Shown: positions 33,406 through 44,018, counted from the stretch's first letter. The stretch: DNA of 64,000 bases from Alphaproteobacteria bacterium (GCA_028865545.1 JAGWJY010000007.1:33409-97408), one strand, 5' to 3'. The notes: a model not told the origin generated them from the letters alone. Program-made: numbers and translations.

Positions 33406-35721
33406 TTACTTTGCAGGTTGACCGTAGACGATCCCACGGCCATCCGTCCCGACATAGACGCGTCCAAATATTCTTGGATCGCCGGCGATGCAGCGGAACG
33501 CACGTCCGTATTCGTGCTGTGCATCGTTCACGCGAACCCACGTCTTGCCGCGGTCATCAGAGCGCCAAATTGCGCGCAGATCATCCATGGAGCCGATGGC
33601 GAATAGCGCCGGATAGGTTTGCCCCGGTGGAGCCTTGCCGAAGGCCATAACATCTATCTTCAAGTCATTGCGTACTTCCATAAATGAGCGGCCGCCCGTA
33701 GTTGAATGGTAGAGCGTCCCTTTTGACAAATACCATAAGTCGCTCTTTTCGCCGGGCGTCGCGATCAGTGGCCAAGCGTCCTCACGCCAAGTCGGTTGGT
33801 CCGCAGTGATGTCGGACGGTAAGCCAACCGTTGGCAGAGAAGAGAAGTGCGCACCTTCATCGTCACTCGCATAAATAATACTCTTGGAGAAATCGATCGC
33901 GTAGAAGCGCTTGGAATCAACACGGTCTGGCACCGGTCGTCCGCCTTGCGGTAGGCCTTTGACGGAAATCCAGGTCTTGCCACGATCTCTTGTCAGCACT
34001 GGCGTCGGGGGTACCATCACGATGAAAGTCCTGCCGTCCGCTGAAGTGACGATGGCGGCGTCGGTGTACGGATCGCTGTAATTGTATGGCACCTCCTTCG
34101 GCTCGGTATAACCAGGTGGCATAGGTGCAAACAGTGGAGTCCAACTTTTCCCATAGTCAGTCGAGTATGCAAGCGTTGCCGTTCGGCCCTTCGCATGCGC
34201 CTCATGTGTCCCGCTGCGCACGACGATATTCGGTGCAAGCGAGGCATAATCAATGTTGTTTGTATTGATGAAGGTTGGGTGCATGAACATTGGCGGCGAG
34301 CGATCGAGGTCGAAATGTGCAAAACCGCCGATGTCACCAAAGCCGCTCAGGAGATATGGGCCTTTAGGCGGGCTCATCATCGTGATGATGGCCGTCTGCT
34401 CAACTCCGTCGACCCAGGGACGCCAGTTTACCGTCTTGTCGTCATCTGCATCGGTCAGATTCTTTGTGGCATAGATCGTGGCGCCTGTTGCGTAAGCGGC
34501 GTGATTGGCATCGAACGGATCAATCGCCAGTGCCGATATCCACCAGCCAAAATTGGACTCTTTTTGACCCCATAGAAGGAACGGCACGGCGGAAACGTCA
34601 CGCTTGCTCAGCAGACGAAGGTCGCTCCAGTGCCGACCACCATCAGTCGAACGCCAGATGGTATCGCCGGCGCCGGCGCGATCGATGGTCGCGACGACCA
34701 ACGTTCCAACATGCTGGCGGTCCACACTAATTCCCAAGTAACCGCCTGCCGGTCCTTTGGTGCCCTTGCCTGGTGTGATGTCGGTCCATGCTCCACTATG
34801 CGTGTCGAGTTTGAAGACGGCGCCATCGGTAATGCCACTTGGCCCCATGGCATTGCTATAAGAAATATAGAGGACGCCTTTGCTGTCGAGTGCAGCCTTG
34901 AGCGGGAGGAGATTCGCTGGTGGTCCACCAATGACGGCCGTCCACGTCTGGCCGGCATCGTTGCTGCTGAAAAGGTGATGTTCGCCTGGATCGGCAACAC
35001 CGACGTATATTTTCCGTGACGGGGTTCCTCTCGCGTCTCGGGAATCGTTGAAGATCACAAAACTGATACCGGCTTCAGTTCCGCGATGACTTGCGGGCAG
35101 GCCAAGTCCGGAACGCGGAAATGATGAAACCTTTTTCCACGTGTCGCCCCGATCTGTACTGCGCTCGAGACCATCAAAGCGCGAACCAAAATAGAGAATC
35201 GACGTGTCGTTTGGATCAATCGCCAGTCTTTCGCCGAGGCCGCGACCGTCTTCGTTGCCGCCCATGCGGAATGGTACTGGTATGACCTTCCAGGTCTCTC
35301 CGCGATTTTCCGATCGCATGATCGCCGCCGGCTCGCTGTGATAGGTGCCAACGGCTGCGTAGACCACGTCGGGGGCCACGGGGTCCGGCGCAATGCTCTC
35401 GACGCCACGATAATTCGGGTTTGGGTTGGCGTCCTGCAACGGAATCCAGGTTCGCGCCGCGGCGTCCCAACGGTAGGCACCGCCCATGTCACTGCGCAGA
35501 TAGGCGAGGCCCGGCTCCACCGGACTGAACACGATATCGGGCACGTAGCCGCCACCGCCGACTTTGACATTCCTCCAGATATATCCGGCGGCCGAAGCGA
35601 CGGGGCTCCAAGTCAATGTCAGCAGTAACGCGCAGAGCCCCAGCGCGGCGATTGCAAGAGATTGTCGGCGAAGGAATGCCGATGTCGGCTTCGGCCTTGC
35701 GCTGCGTGATCCAACTACCAT
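33406..35721 (-). CDS. GH74 xyloglucanase
   Basis: 771 residues from ATG 35721, preceded by GGAGG at a 6-base spacing; the open frame to 35811 lacks a ribosome-binding site. A signal peptide is followed by two seven-bladed beta-propellers typical of GH74. The N-terminal VKVGGGGYVPDIVFSP and LRSDMGGAYRWD contain the catalytic-base aspartate (Asp78). Repeated propeller blades appear as STDRGDTWKKV, SSNDAGQTWTAV, RSTDGGRHWSDL and RSDDRGKTWVRV. The family attacks the beta-1,4-glucan backbone of xyloglucan. I did not place the second catalytic aspartate. It is divergent from GH95 and shares its regulatory gap. Confidence 0.92.
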   Translation of the reverse strand: MVVGSRSARPKPTSAFLRRQSLAIAALGLCALLLTLTWSPVASAAGYIWRNVKVGGGGYVPDIVFSPVEPGLAYLRSDMGGAYRWDAAARTWIPLQDANPNPNYRGVESIAPDPVAPDVVYAAVGTYHSEPAAIMRSENRGETWKVIPVPFRMGGNEDGRGLGERLAIDPNDTSILYFGSRFDGLERSTDRGDTWKKVSSFPRSGLGLPASHRGTEAGISFVIFNDSRDARGTPSRKIYVGVADPGEHHLFSSNDAGQTWTAVIGGPPANLLPLKAALDSKGVLYISYSNAMGPSGITDGAVFKLDTHSGAWTDITPGKGTKGPAGGYLGISVDRQHVGTLVVATIDRAGAGDTIWRSTDGGRHWSDLRLLSKRDVSAVPFLLWGQKESNFGWWISALAIDPFDANHAAYATGATIYATKNLTDADDDKTVNWRPWVDGVEQTAIITMMSPPKGPYLLSGFGDIGGFAHFDLDRSPPMFMHPTFINTNNIDYASLAPNIVVRSGTHEAHAKGRTATLAYSTDYGKSWTPLFAPMPPGYTEPKEVPYNYSDPYTDAAIVTSADGRTFIVMVPPTPVLTRDRGKTWISVKGLPQGGRPVPDRVDSKRFYAIDFSKSIIYASDDEGAHFSSLPTVGLPSDITADQPTWREDAWPLIATPGEKSDLWYLSKGTLYHSTTGGRSFMEVRNDLKIDVMAFGKAPPGQTYPALFAIGSMDDLRAIWRSDDRGKTWVRVNDAQHEYGRAFRCIAGDPRIFGRVYVGTDGRGIVYGQPAK

Positions 35722-35756
35722 GGCCAACCTCCGATGCAACTTTTTGCAGTATTGCC

Positions 35757-35773
35757 CATATAAATCATATAAG
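35757..35773. promoter_or_regulatory. AT-rich dyad between divergent GH74 and GH95 genes
   Basis: CATATAAATCATATAAG is repeated exactly, all 17 bases, upstream of GH35 at 47405-47421. It lies about 37 bases from both flanking start codons and could control both. Candidate operator for the FadR- or LacI-type regulator of the locus. Confidence 0.6.
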
Positions 35774-35809
35774 TCAGCGAACGATACAATAAATTTTCCT
35801 GGAGGTACC

Positions 35810-38218
35810 ATGCAGGCGATTCAGCCGGTGACCAGCACAAAGAAAGCGATCTGCTTCGCAGGAGTATTCGCCTTACTGCCAATACTCGCCTCGCCATGTG
35901 CGTTCGCCCATCCGCAGTCGGTTGCGCTGACGCTCTGGTACGACAAACCTGCGGCAGATTGGGAGCATTACGGCCTGCCCATCGGCAACGGCGCAATGGG
36001 GGCGGTAATCACCGGCGGTGTGGCTGTCGACGACATTCAGTTCAACGAAAAGACATTGTGGACCGGCGGCCCCGGTTCGCAAGGCTATGATTTCGGGCTT
36101 CCACAGGAGCCGGTGGCCGGTGCAGTGGCGAAGGTGCAGGTGATGCTGAACAAATCCACGCGTCTTCCGCCGGAAGACGTCGCTAGCATTCTAGGGCACA
36201 AAATGTCCGCATACGGCGACTATCAAACTTTCGGCGATGTGATGTTGACGTTTTCTGGTGCGCCTGCAGCGCCACAGGCCTATAGACGCTCGCTGGATAT
36301 CCAGCATGCGATAGCTCGGCTCCATTATACACAGGATGGCGTGCGCTATACGCGCGAATACTTCGCCTCTTATCCAGACCATGTAATCGTCGTCCGCATA
36401 TTTGCGAGCCAGCCTGGAAAAATTACATTTACTGCCGCGCTCACCGTTCCAGATAATCGCAGCGCAACACGAACGGCCCACGATGAACGTATTACGGAAT
36501 TTGGCACCCTGAACAATAACGGCCTAAAATACGAAGCACAGCTGCAGGTCATCGCACAAGGCGGGAGTTGTAAGGATACGAACGATGGAACGGTTTCGGT
36601 CGTTGACGCCGACTCCGTGGTCTTGATCCTGTCCACTGGTACCAATTACGCGCAACATTATCCTGGCTACAGAGGGCCTGATCCTCATGAGGGTGTGACG
36701 GCATGGGTCGATCAGGCAGCGTCGAAAGGATTCCCACGACTTCTTCATGACCACGAAGATGATTATGGAAAATTGTTCAACCGTGTGACGCTTGATATCG
36801 GACAAAAGATGCCGAATGAGCCGACGGATGTGCTGCTCAGCCATTTTCAGAACGGAAAGTCGGCGGCCGATCGAGCTTTGGAGGCGCTGTTCTTCCAGTA
36901 TGGCCGTTATCTACTAATCTCATCGTCTCGCGCCGGATCGTTGCCGGCAAATTTGCAGGGCGTCTGGAATAACTCAGACACTCCGCCATGGAACGCCGAC
37001 TATCACGTCAACATCAATCTGCAGATGAATTATTGGCCTGCTGATCCGACAAACCTGTCCGAAACGGAAGCTCCGTTCTATGATTTTGTCGATAGTTTAG
37101 TCGCGCCGGGGCAGGTGGGCGCGGAACGCGTCCTCGGCGCCAGGGGTTGGACCTTGTTTTTGAACACCGATCCGTGGGGCTATACGGGACTGATAGCTTG
37201 GCCGACCGCGTTCTGGCAGCCTGAAGCCGGCGCATGGTTGGCCTCGCAGTATTACGATCATTATCGCTTCACGCAGGATAAGACGTTCTTGGCGCAACGG
37301 GCCTATCCAGTGATGAAGGGGGCGGCGCAAATGTGGCTGGACGCGTTGGTAACCGATCCGCGTGACGGCAAGCTGGTCGTGTCGCCGAGTTACTCGCCCG
37401 AGCATGGCCAGTTTTCGGTTGGCGCATCGATGTCGCAGCAGATTGTGTGGGGATTGTTCACAGACGTGCTGCAGGCGGCGGAAATTCTCAAGGACGATGA
37501 GTTCCGCGGCAAAATCGAGGCTGCGCTGGCAAAACTCGATCCAGGCCTGCGGATCGGCTCTTGGGGGCAGCTTCAGGAATGGAGGGAAGACTGGGACGAC
37601 CCGAAGGACGAGCATCGTCACGTTTCGCATCTTTATGCGTTAGATCCTGGGCATCAACTCTCTCCGCTGACAATGCCGCAATACGCGGCGGCAGCGCGCA
37701 TTTCGTTGAATGCGCGTGGTGACGGTGGCACTGGCTGGAGTAAGGCTTGGAAGATAAGCTTCTGGGCCAGACTGTTTGACGGTGACCATGCGCAATTGAT
37801 GCTCGCCCAGCAGCTTCACGAGAGCACGCTGCCAAACCTGTGGGACACCTGTCCGCCGTTTCAGATAGACGGGAATTTCGGAGCCACGGCTGGTATTTCC
37901 GAAATGCTGGTTCAGAGTCAGAACGGCTTCATCAACATCTTGCCGGCGTTGCCGCACGCCTGGCCCGAAGGCGAGGTCAAAGGATTGCGGGCACGAGGCG
38001 ACATAACACTCGCTATAAGATGGTCTAAAGGGCTTGCGCGGCGCGTTATTCTTTCGGCTGGCCATGACCGACAGGTCAGTGTTCGCACTACGATTTTCTC
38101 CAATCGGTTCTCTTTCCACGATGCGACAACGGGGCGATTGGTGGCAGTGATGGGCAAGGGTGAAGATCGGACATTCGTGGCGAAAGGCGATCACCGTTAT
38201 GTGGTTAAGTCGTTGTAG
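35810..38218 (+). CDS. GH95 alpha-L-fucosidase
   Basis: 802 residues from ATG 35810 with GGAGG at 35801-35805; the frame is open to 35564 but overlaps the divergent GH74 gene. A signal peptide ends near residue 34 (CAFAH). The N-terminal domain starts LTLWYDKPAADWEHYGLPIGNGAMGA, the classic GH95 opening. Catalytic residues can be placed: Asn401 and Asn403 in DYHVNINLQMNYWP, Glu531 in SPSYSPEHG and Asp687 in CPPFQIDGNFG. In xyloglucan systems GH95 removes terminal alpha-1,2-L-fucose from galactosyl side chains, which fits the fucose genes downstream. An alpha-L-galactosidase variant exists in the family. Confidence 0.94.
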   Translation: MQAIQPVTSTKKAICFAGVFALLPILASPCAFAHPQSVALTLWYDKPAADWEHYGLPIGNGAMGAVITGGVAVDDIQFNEKTLWTGGPGSQGYDFGLPQEPVAGAVAKVQVMLNKSTRLPPEDVASILGHKMSAYGDYQTFGDVMLTFSGAPAAPQAYRRSLDIQHAIARLHYTQDGVRYTREYFASYPDHVIVVRIFASQPGKITFTAALTVPDNRSATRTAHDERITEFGTLNNNGLKYEAQLQVIAQGGSCKDTNDGTVSVVDADSVVLILSTGTNYAQHYPGYRGPDPHEGVTAWVDQAASKGFPRLLHDHEDDYGKLFNRVTLDIGQKMPNEPTDVLLSHFQNGKSAADRALEALFFQYGRYLLISSSRAGSLPANLQGVWNNSDTPPWNADYHVNINLQMNYWPADPTNLSETEAPFYDFVDSLVAPGQVGAERVLGARGWTLFLNTDPWGYTGLIAWPTAFWQPEAGAWLASQYYDHYRFTQDKTFLAQRAYPVMKGAAQMWLDALVTDPRDGKLVVSPSYSPEHGQFSVGASMSQQIVWGLFTDVLQAAEILKDDEFRGKIEAALAKLDPGLRIGSWGQLQEWREDWDDPKDEHRHVSHLYALDPGHQLSPLTMPQYAAAARISLNARGDGGTGWSKAWKISFWARLFDGDHAQLMLAQQLHESTLPNLWDTCPPFQIDGNFGATAGISEMLVQSQNGFINILPALPHAWPEGEVKGLRARGDITLAIRWSKGLARRVILSAGHDRQVSVRTTIFSNRFSFHDATTGRLVAVMGKGEDRTFVAKGDHRYVVKSL

Positions 38219-38771
38219 TGGTTCCTCGGGGCATTTTTACGCGTCCATACGAAACCAAATGTGTGCAGTAGAGCTAAAGTAATTATAAGTATCATTAAGA
38301 AATGTATTTTATAGCGCTGTATTACAAACGGAAAAACGATGCATTAGAGTGATGTGATAATTATTATAATTCTTGTTAGCAGTATAGATAGAGATATTTA
38401 TAGCGCATTCTCAGAAGAACTTGGCGCTGTTACTTAGTCTTATCTTGTCGGTAAGCGCTGTCTGTGTTAGCGCAAACGCTGCTGGAAAGTCACCGTAGAT
38501 GGTTGTTGCTGCTAGTTGGCGGCGGCCGTGAAAACGGTGGGCTTGTTCAGAGGTCACCAAGCGTTTTTGGCTGGGGAGCTCAAGCGATCGATATCGGGTA
38601 GTGCCACCTACGATAAGAAGCAACGGGGGGCGCGTCGATTGTTGGGAGGAATTGGCCGTAGCGACGTTTGGCACTTGCAAGTGTGTCGCCACGATTTATC
38701 TGATCAATCAGATCAATCGGATAAGTCGCGAGCTGTACCTGCTAGGGCAGGAAACATATGGGAGGGACTTC
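38219..38771. other. AT-rich regulatory gap before TonB receptor 2
   Basis: About 550 bases with no credible gene. It includes AT-rich DNA at 38270-38410, LacI-type operator sites at 38450-38478 and a perfect 7-base inverted repeat ATCTGAT-CA-ATCAGAT at 38698-38713 in the leader. Confidence 0.5.
38450..38478. promoter_or_regulatory. LacI-type operator pair before TonB receptor 2
   Basis: GGTAAGCGCTGTCTGTG at 38450-38466 parallels the receptor 1 site (15 of 17 identical) and is followed by TGTTAGCGCAAACG at 38465-38478, close to the TGTTAGCGC half-operator style known from Caulobacter sugar regulons. Located about 320 bases before the GTG start. Confidence 0.58.
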
Positions 38772-41700
38772 GTGAAAAACATCGCGCAAATGCAAAAATT
38801 GTTGCTTGGCAGTGTATCCGCAGCGGCAATTGGAATGTTCGTAGGGCCCGCCTTCGCGCAGGCCACATCAAATCAGCCTTTGGAAACAGTCGTTGTCACG
38901 GGCATCCGGGCGAGCCTTGAATCCGCGCAAGCGATCAAGCAGAACTCCGATCAGATCGTCGATTCAATCACAGCTGTCGATATCGGCGCACTTCCAGATC
39001 GCAACGTCGCCGAGGCGTTACAACGCGTTCCCGGCGTGACGCTGCAACGCAACCAATCGCCGAACGATTTGTCCCGTATGGGCACCATCGGAAATTCCGT
39101 GTACGTCCGCGGCCTGTCTTGGGTGAAGACGCTGGTCAACGGCCGTGACGAGTTCACGGCCCAGGCCGGCCGCTCCTTGAGTTTCTCCGACGTGTCGGCC
39201 GATCTTCTGGCGGGCGTCGACGTTTACAAGAGCCCCGACGCCAAAATGATCGAAGGCGGCGTCGGCGGTACCGTCGATCTCAGAACCCGCAAGCCGTTCG
39301 ACCAGGACGGTCTGAAGATCGCCGTGTCTGGCGACTACACATATGGTGATTTGCTGAAATCGGGACGGCCGTCGGGTAACGCGCTTATCAGCGATCGTTG
39401 GAATACCTCGCTCGGTGAAATCGGCGTGCTGGCTTCGGTCGACTGGCAGGAGCAGATCAACCGCACCACAGGCGTCAACATCGACCAGTATCAATGCTGG
39501 AATGAGGCCGCAACGACAGATTTATCTGCTGGGTCACACACAGCGCTCAATGCCCCATTCTACAACGAGTGCTCGGCTCTAACTCCCGGCACGTCCGGCG
39601 CCTTGTATGGTCCGGCCGGTCTCGCATGGCGCCAGTTGGAATTCACCAACCAGCGCCTTGCTACCAACGTCGTGCTGCAGTGGCGTCCGAACGATAAGTG
39701 GGAGGTCACGGTCAGTGGGTTGAACAGCTATGCGTATTCTACCGACATAGAACATTATGTCTGGAACCCTATCAACAACACTCAAATGTTGGCCTCGAAT
39801 TTTGATTCGGCCGGTCATTGGACGGGCGGCAATTCGTCGACGACCTCGATCGATACCCGTGCCGGCACCGGGCACAATCGCAATACCGACATCAATCTCG
39901 AAATCAAGTTCAATCCGACCGACGCGCTGGCAATCAGCGCCGACGTCCAATTCGTCGAAAGCAGCTCACCGTACAGAAACAATACAATGTATACGGGATT
40001 CAACGGCGCAGGTCCCACCGTCAATGTCAACGTGGCGGACCGTAGCCCGAAAATCACATGGACGGATAACAGCGGGGGCAACCTTGAGAACCCGCACAGC
40101 TACGATTGGCTGGCGGATATGGATCACCTCCAGGACAGCGTTGGGCATGCGACCAACGCCCGCGTTGACGCCAGCTATACGTTCCAGGAAGGCGGCCTCT
40201 TCGGCTTGATCAAGAGCGTGGATGCAGGTTTCCGCACGGAGCAGAAGATCGCAGTGTCGCGTTCGACCGGCTACAACTGGGGCGCCACGTGCCCGACGAG
40301 TTGGGGAATCTCATGGCCTGGTGGACCAGACTTTACCGGCTGTCCGCTACTCGACGGTACGATAGCTCATTCTTATACGGCGTTGGACGGGAGCACCGTT
40401 TCATCGGGTTCCAGCGCCGTCACCGACCTTAACAAAAATGCTGTGTTATTTCATTACAGCCCGATCTTCGGCAACACCTTGCCCAACCTCTTGCTGCCGT
40501 CAACCCAATTGGCGCTGATGAATACCACTGATTTGTTCAAGATCATGAGTGCGGTCGAACCTGCCTCTGCCGCAGCCGGCGCCGGCATAGGAAGTTGGGC
40601 AAGCTGGGAGCCGTATGCGGCTCTCGCCGGATGCACCGGCGCCGACTTCACTTGCTTGGACGCCTATAAGAACGTCTCCGTCGGCGGCAATAGTTCGGGC
40701 AACAGAATCAGCACGGTGGACGAGCAGACCTACGCCGGCTACCTCCAGCTGAACTACTCCCACGACACGTTCCTGGGCTACGACATTCCGATCGACGGCA
40801 ACATCGGCCTGCGCATTGTCCGCACCGAGGACCAGATCAGTAGCGGCGCGCTAGTCATGCCGAAATTGAATCAGAATAGCTGCGTCATTGGTACGGTCGA
40901 TTCCCACGGCAACACGACCACGGATTGCAGCGGCTACAATGCTGCGATCGCCTTCCTCGGCGGCGGCAACCTAGCCGCCGCGATAGCTGGCGGGGGGGCG
41001 CTCGTTCCACGTCCCGCAGTGACGAGCGGCTACAACAACTATCTGCCGAGCTTCAACTTCCGGGCCCGTCTGACCGATCAGGTACAGACACGTCTGGCCT
41101 ATTCGGAAACGCTTGTTCGGCCAGACTTCGCCAATATGAACAGCAGTGCTACGCTTCAGTACAACTTCTACGATACCGCCACCTATCAATCCGGAATTTT
41201 TAAGTTTGCGCCTTCGGGGTACGGCGGCAATCCGTACCTGAAGCCGATGCGTGCCAGAAACTACGATACGAGCGTGGAATGGTACTTCGCGCCGACCGGC
41301 AGCGTGACGATGTCGCTATTCCACAAGGATTTGTCGGACTACATCTACACGGCGACGACGACAGTGCCGTTCACCCACCCGATATCGGGCGCGACGCAGG
41401 ACTTCTCCTACACGACCTATGTCAACGGCTCCAAGGGTAAGGTCGAGGGTTTCGAACTGGCTTATCAGCAGTTTTATGATCAACTGCCTGGCTTCTGGAG
41501 TGGTTTTGGTGTCCAGGCCAACTACACCAAGATCTATAATTCCGGCGGACATAACGGCGCGGTCGATGTCACCAGCAGCGTCGCCGTCGCCAACTCCAAT
41601 CTCAAGACCCTGCCGCTCGAAGGCATGTCGAACGACAGCTACAACGTCGCACTCATGTACGCGAAGTATGACATCGATGCCCGCTTGGCCTGGAACTGGC

Positions 41701-41945
41701 GTTCCACTTACCTGTCATCGAGTTCGGACGCCAATACCAAGCTGCCCGTCTGGGTGGAGAACTACGGCCAGCTCGACGGGTCTGTGTTCTATAGCATCAT
41801 GGATCACTACAAGATCGGCGTGCAGGTCACCAACATCTTGGGGGCCGACTTCCGTACCGACATGGGGTACTCGGACTTCCATCCGCAGACCAACTACATC
41901 AAGACCGACCGCAAGTTTGCCGTGGTCGTGCGCACCAGTTGGTAA
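38772..41945 (+). CDS. TonB-dependent receptor 2
   Basis: 1057 residues from GTG 38772, with GGGAGGG upstream in the same arrangement as receptor 1. The signal peptide is cleaved near residue 29 (GPAFAQ). A TonB-box-like ETVVVTG, plug (DIGALPDRNVAEALQRVPGV; EGGVGGTVDLRTRKPFD) and barrel follow, ending VVVRTSW. The plug and the last 200 residues are closely similar to receptor 1, while the middle barrel and extracellular loops differ. The two probably take up related but distinct oligosaccharides. It follows GH95 after a 550-base regulatory gap and ends at its own terminator. Confidence 0.95.
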   Translation: MKNIAQMQKLLLGSVSAAAIGMFVGPAFAQATSNQPLETVVVTGIRASLESAQAIKQNSDQIVDSITAVDIGALPDRNVAEALQRVPGVTLQRNQSPNDLSRMGTIGNSVYVRGLSWVKTLVNGRDEFTAQAGRSLSFSDVSADLLAGVDVYKSPDAKMIEGGVGGTVDLRTRKPFDQDGLKIAVSGDYTYGDLLKSGRPSGNALISDRWNTSLGEIGVLASVDWQEQINRTTGVNIDQYQCWNEAATTDLSAGSHTALNAPFYNECSALTPGTSGALYGPAGLAWRQLEFTNQRLATNVVLQWRPNDKWEVTVSGLNSYAYSTDIEHYVWNPINNTQMLASNFDSAGHWTGGNSSTTSIDTRAGTGHNRNTDINLEIKFNPTDALAISADVQFVESSSPYRNNTMYTGFNGAGPTVNVNVADRSPKITWTDNSGGNLENPHSYDWLADMDHLQDSVGHATNARVDASYTFQEGGLFGLIKSVDAGFRTEQKIAVSRSTGYNWGATCPTSWGISWPGGPDFTGCPLLDGTIAHSYTALDGSTVSSGSSAVTDLNKNAVLFHYSPIFGNTLPNLLLPSTQLALMNTTDLFKIMSAVEPASAAAGAGIGSWASWEPYAALAGCTGADFTCLDAYKNVSVGGNSSGNRISTVDEQTYAGYLQLNYSHDTFLGYDIPIDGNIGLRIVRTEDQISSGALVMPKLNQNSCVIGTVDSHGNTTTDCSGYNAAIAFLGGGNLAAAIAGGGALVPRPAVTSGYNNYLPSFNFRARLTDQVQTRLAYSETLVRPDFANMNSSATLQYNFYDTATYQSGIFKFAPSGYGGNPYLKPMRARNYDTSVEWYFAPTGSVTMSLFHKDLSDYIYTATTTVPFTHPISGATQDFSYTTYVNGSKGKVEGFELAYQQFYDQLPGFWSGFGVQANYTKIYNSGGHNGAVDVTSSVAVANSNLKTLPLEGMSNDSYNVALMYAKYDIDARLAWNWRSTYLSSSSDANTKLPVWVENYGQLDGSVFYSIMDHYKIGVQVTNILGADFRTDMGYSDFHPQTNYIKTDRKFAVVVRTSW

Positions 41946-41970
41946 GCTGAACATATAAACCACAGCGTGG

Positions 41971-42003
41971 GCCCCCGGCAGCAATGTCGGGGGCTCTATT
42001 TTG
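41971..42003 (+). terminator. rho-independent terminator after TonB receptor 2
   Basis: GCCCCCG at 41971-41977 pairs with CGGGGGC ending at 41993, followed by a T-rich run. Confidence 0.8.
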
Positions 42004-42076
42004 AGAACTATCCAGGCGTATGTGCGGACACTTGATCCCAGTGCTGCGCCAAGCGATCCGACCGTGGCTCGGCGGC

Positions 42077-43789
42077 TCAGTGTAACTCCAAGGCCTCGTA
42101 CAAGGGGTGAAGATGACCCTCATAGGGCTTTGCGCGGCCGATCGAGCTTTTGTACGCGGGTTGCCGCACTTGATGCAGGCTAGCGGTGGAAACGGCTCGT
42201 TCGGTCTTGTGGAACTCAAGGCAGCGCGCATCCCATTTGAGGCCGCAATAGTCGATAATCCGCCGCGATTGCGCTGCGAGGTCGGTCACAAGGTCTTCAT
42301 ATTGCACCTCCAACATTACTCCATCCGGCAAGACTTCGTGCCAATGCGCCATCATGGCATTATAGGCTTTGTAATAGCGGCCAAGTTCGCCCAAATCGTA
42401 GGAAAAATTGACATCACCGGCGAACATCAACGAGTAGCATGAGAAGCAGGTATCGAGCGGATTCCGTTTGACATGGATGACGCGCGCGCCGGGCAACGCT
42501 AGATGAATCAGTCCGATATTCAAGAAATTGTAGGGTTGTTTGTCGGTGATGCGCTTGGCCTCAGGTGCCATAGCAATAAGTTGCGTCGCATACATCTCAC
42601 CAAGAATGCGCCAATCACCGGCGCTGAGCGCAACGCTCGCCTCGGGAAAGGGGGTGCCCGCATGCCCCTTCCCGATGAGATCGTTTAGCAACGTCAGCTC
42701 ACCTGCGCCGTGGACATCCGGGTGGCTGGCCAGAATTTGTTCTACTAGCGTCGTGCCGGAGCGAACCATGCCGACAATGAATACCGGCACCAAGCTAGGA
42801 TGGCCGGCACCGCACATAGACCGGACGCGATCAAGCGTAAAGGCGGTGGCAATGGCATCCATCCGGCCGATCTCGCGCGTTTCGTCGTAGACGATCATGC
42901 TCCGCTTGATGCCATTGGCCTTTTGCAGATGCGCAAAAGCTTCCTCGTAACGTTTTTGATTGTCATAGGCCTTCGCGAGCAAGAAATGCAGCATGCTTCG
43001 CCCGTCTTCAGGAAGCATGGTTTCATCACCCGCCAAATGCTCAAGCGCCGAGACTGCGGACGCTTTTTGATCGACTTCTCCTGCTTCGATGAGGATATGA
43101 TAATAGACCGGAACCGTGGGATCGAGACTGATCGCCCGTTCGCCGATTCGGCACGCTTCCGCCGTCCGACCCAAATTCAACAGCGCACAAGCAGCGCTGT
43201 AGTGGGCCGGGGCATAATTGGGATAGCGGGCGAGGATGTGTCGACAATTTTCCAGGATCGTGTTGCAGCGCGCCTCTCCGGTCGAAGGCGTGGTTGGGTC
43301 GCGGCAAACGGTCTTCAGGTGCGGGTCCGAAGCAACGGCCTGTTCAAGCAATGCCATCGCTTTGCCATGGTGGCCAAGCCGCCGCAGGACGTTGGCGAGA
43401 TTGATCCGCGTCTCGACGGCATCCGGCGCAGCGGCAAGAGAACGCTGATATGCCCCAGCGGCCTCTTTCGGCCTTTGTGCCTGCATCAGTGCCGCGGCAA
43501 GATTATCGTGGAACGCCGCGTTCTCGGGGTTCAGCGTTGCCGCTTTGTCGAGCCAGTGGATTGCTTCATCAATTTTCCCACTTTGCAGGCACAGAGCCCC
43601 AAACCATTCCATTGCATCGCAATAACTGTCGTCGAGTTCGATGGCCGCTCGGTATTGCTGTTCCGCTTCGGCAAGGCGTCCCTCGCGATGGAACATCTGC
43701 GCGGTCACGAAATATTCTTCTGCCGCCGATCTCTCGCCACGAATGTTCATGACGTTCGCAAAGTGCTCCCCGCAATCTGAAGACGCCAT
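42077..43789 (-). CDS. TPR-repeat sulfotransferase-family protein
   Basis: 570 residues from ATG 43789. About five tetratricopeptide repeats fill residues 20-290 (AEEYFVTAQMFHREGRLAEAEQQYRAAIEL is the clearest start). The C-terminal sulfotransferase domain has the PAPS 5'-phosphosulfate loop in FIVGMVRSGTTLVEQIL and the 3'-phosphate motif in VIHVKRNPLDTCFSCY. Such TPR-sulfotransferases are frequent beside TonB receptors and halogenases in alphaproteobacterial carbohydrate loci, but their acceptor is unknown. There is no signal peptide. It lies opposite in strand to its neighbours. Confidence 0.88.
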   Translation of the reverse strand: MASSDCGEHFANVMNIRGERSAAEEYFVTAQMFHREGRLAEAEQQYRAAIELDDSYCDAMEWFGALCLQSGKIDEAIHWLDKAATLNPENAAFHDNLAAALMQAQRPKEAAGAYQRSLAAAPDAVETRINLANVLRRLGHHGKAMALLEQAVASDPHLKTVCRDPTTPSTGEARCNTILENCRHILARYPNYAPAHYSAACALLNLGRTAEACRIGERAISLDPTVPVYYHILIEAGEVDQKASAVSALEHLAGDETMLPEDGRSMLHFLLAKAYDNQKRYEEAFAHLQKANGIKRSMIVYDETREIGRMDAIATAFTLDRVRSMCGAGHPSLVPVFIVGMVRSGTTLVEQILASHPDVHGAGELTLLNDLIGKGHAGTPFPEASVALSAGDWRILGEMYATQLIAMAPEAKRITDKQPYNFLNIGLIHLALPGARVIHVKRNPLDTCFSCYSLMFAGDVNFSYDLGELGRYYKAYNAMMAHWHEVLPDGVMLEVQYEDLVTDLAAQSRRIIDYCGLKWDARCLEFHKTERAVSTASLHQVRQPAYKSSIGRAKPYEGHLHPLYEALELH

Positions 43790-44018
43790 AACACGAGATG
43801 GTGCGGCACAATACGGATATTGCCAACTCGCGGCATCAGGAGGCGAGCATCAGCACACCGCACGCCAACCACACCACAAGCGTATTCCGGTCCGTCAGCC
43901 AATCCACACAATCCCATTCGCCCGCCGACGGCCACACAAAGAAAACCGACGTGGTTGCTTGGCGTCAGTCTTAACAGAGCTCACCACTACCTCTTTCCAA
44001 GTGGGGCCATTTAAGGAA

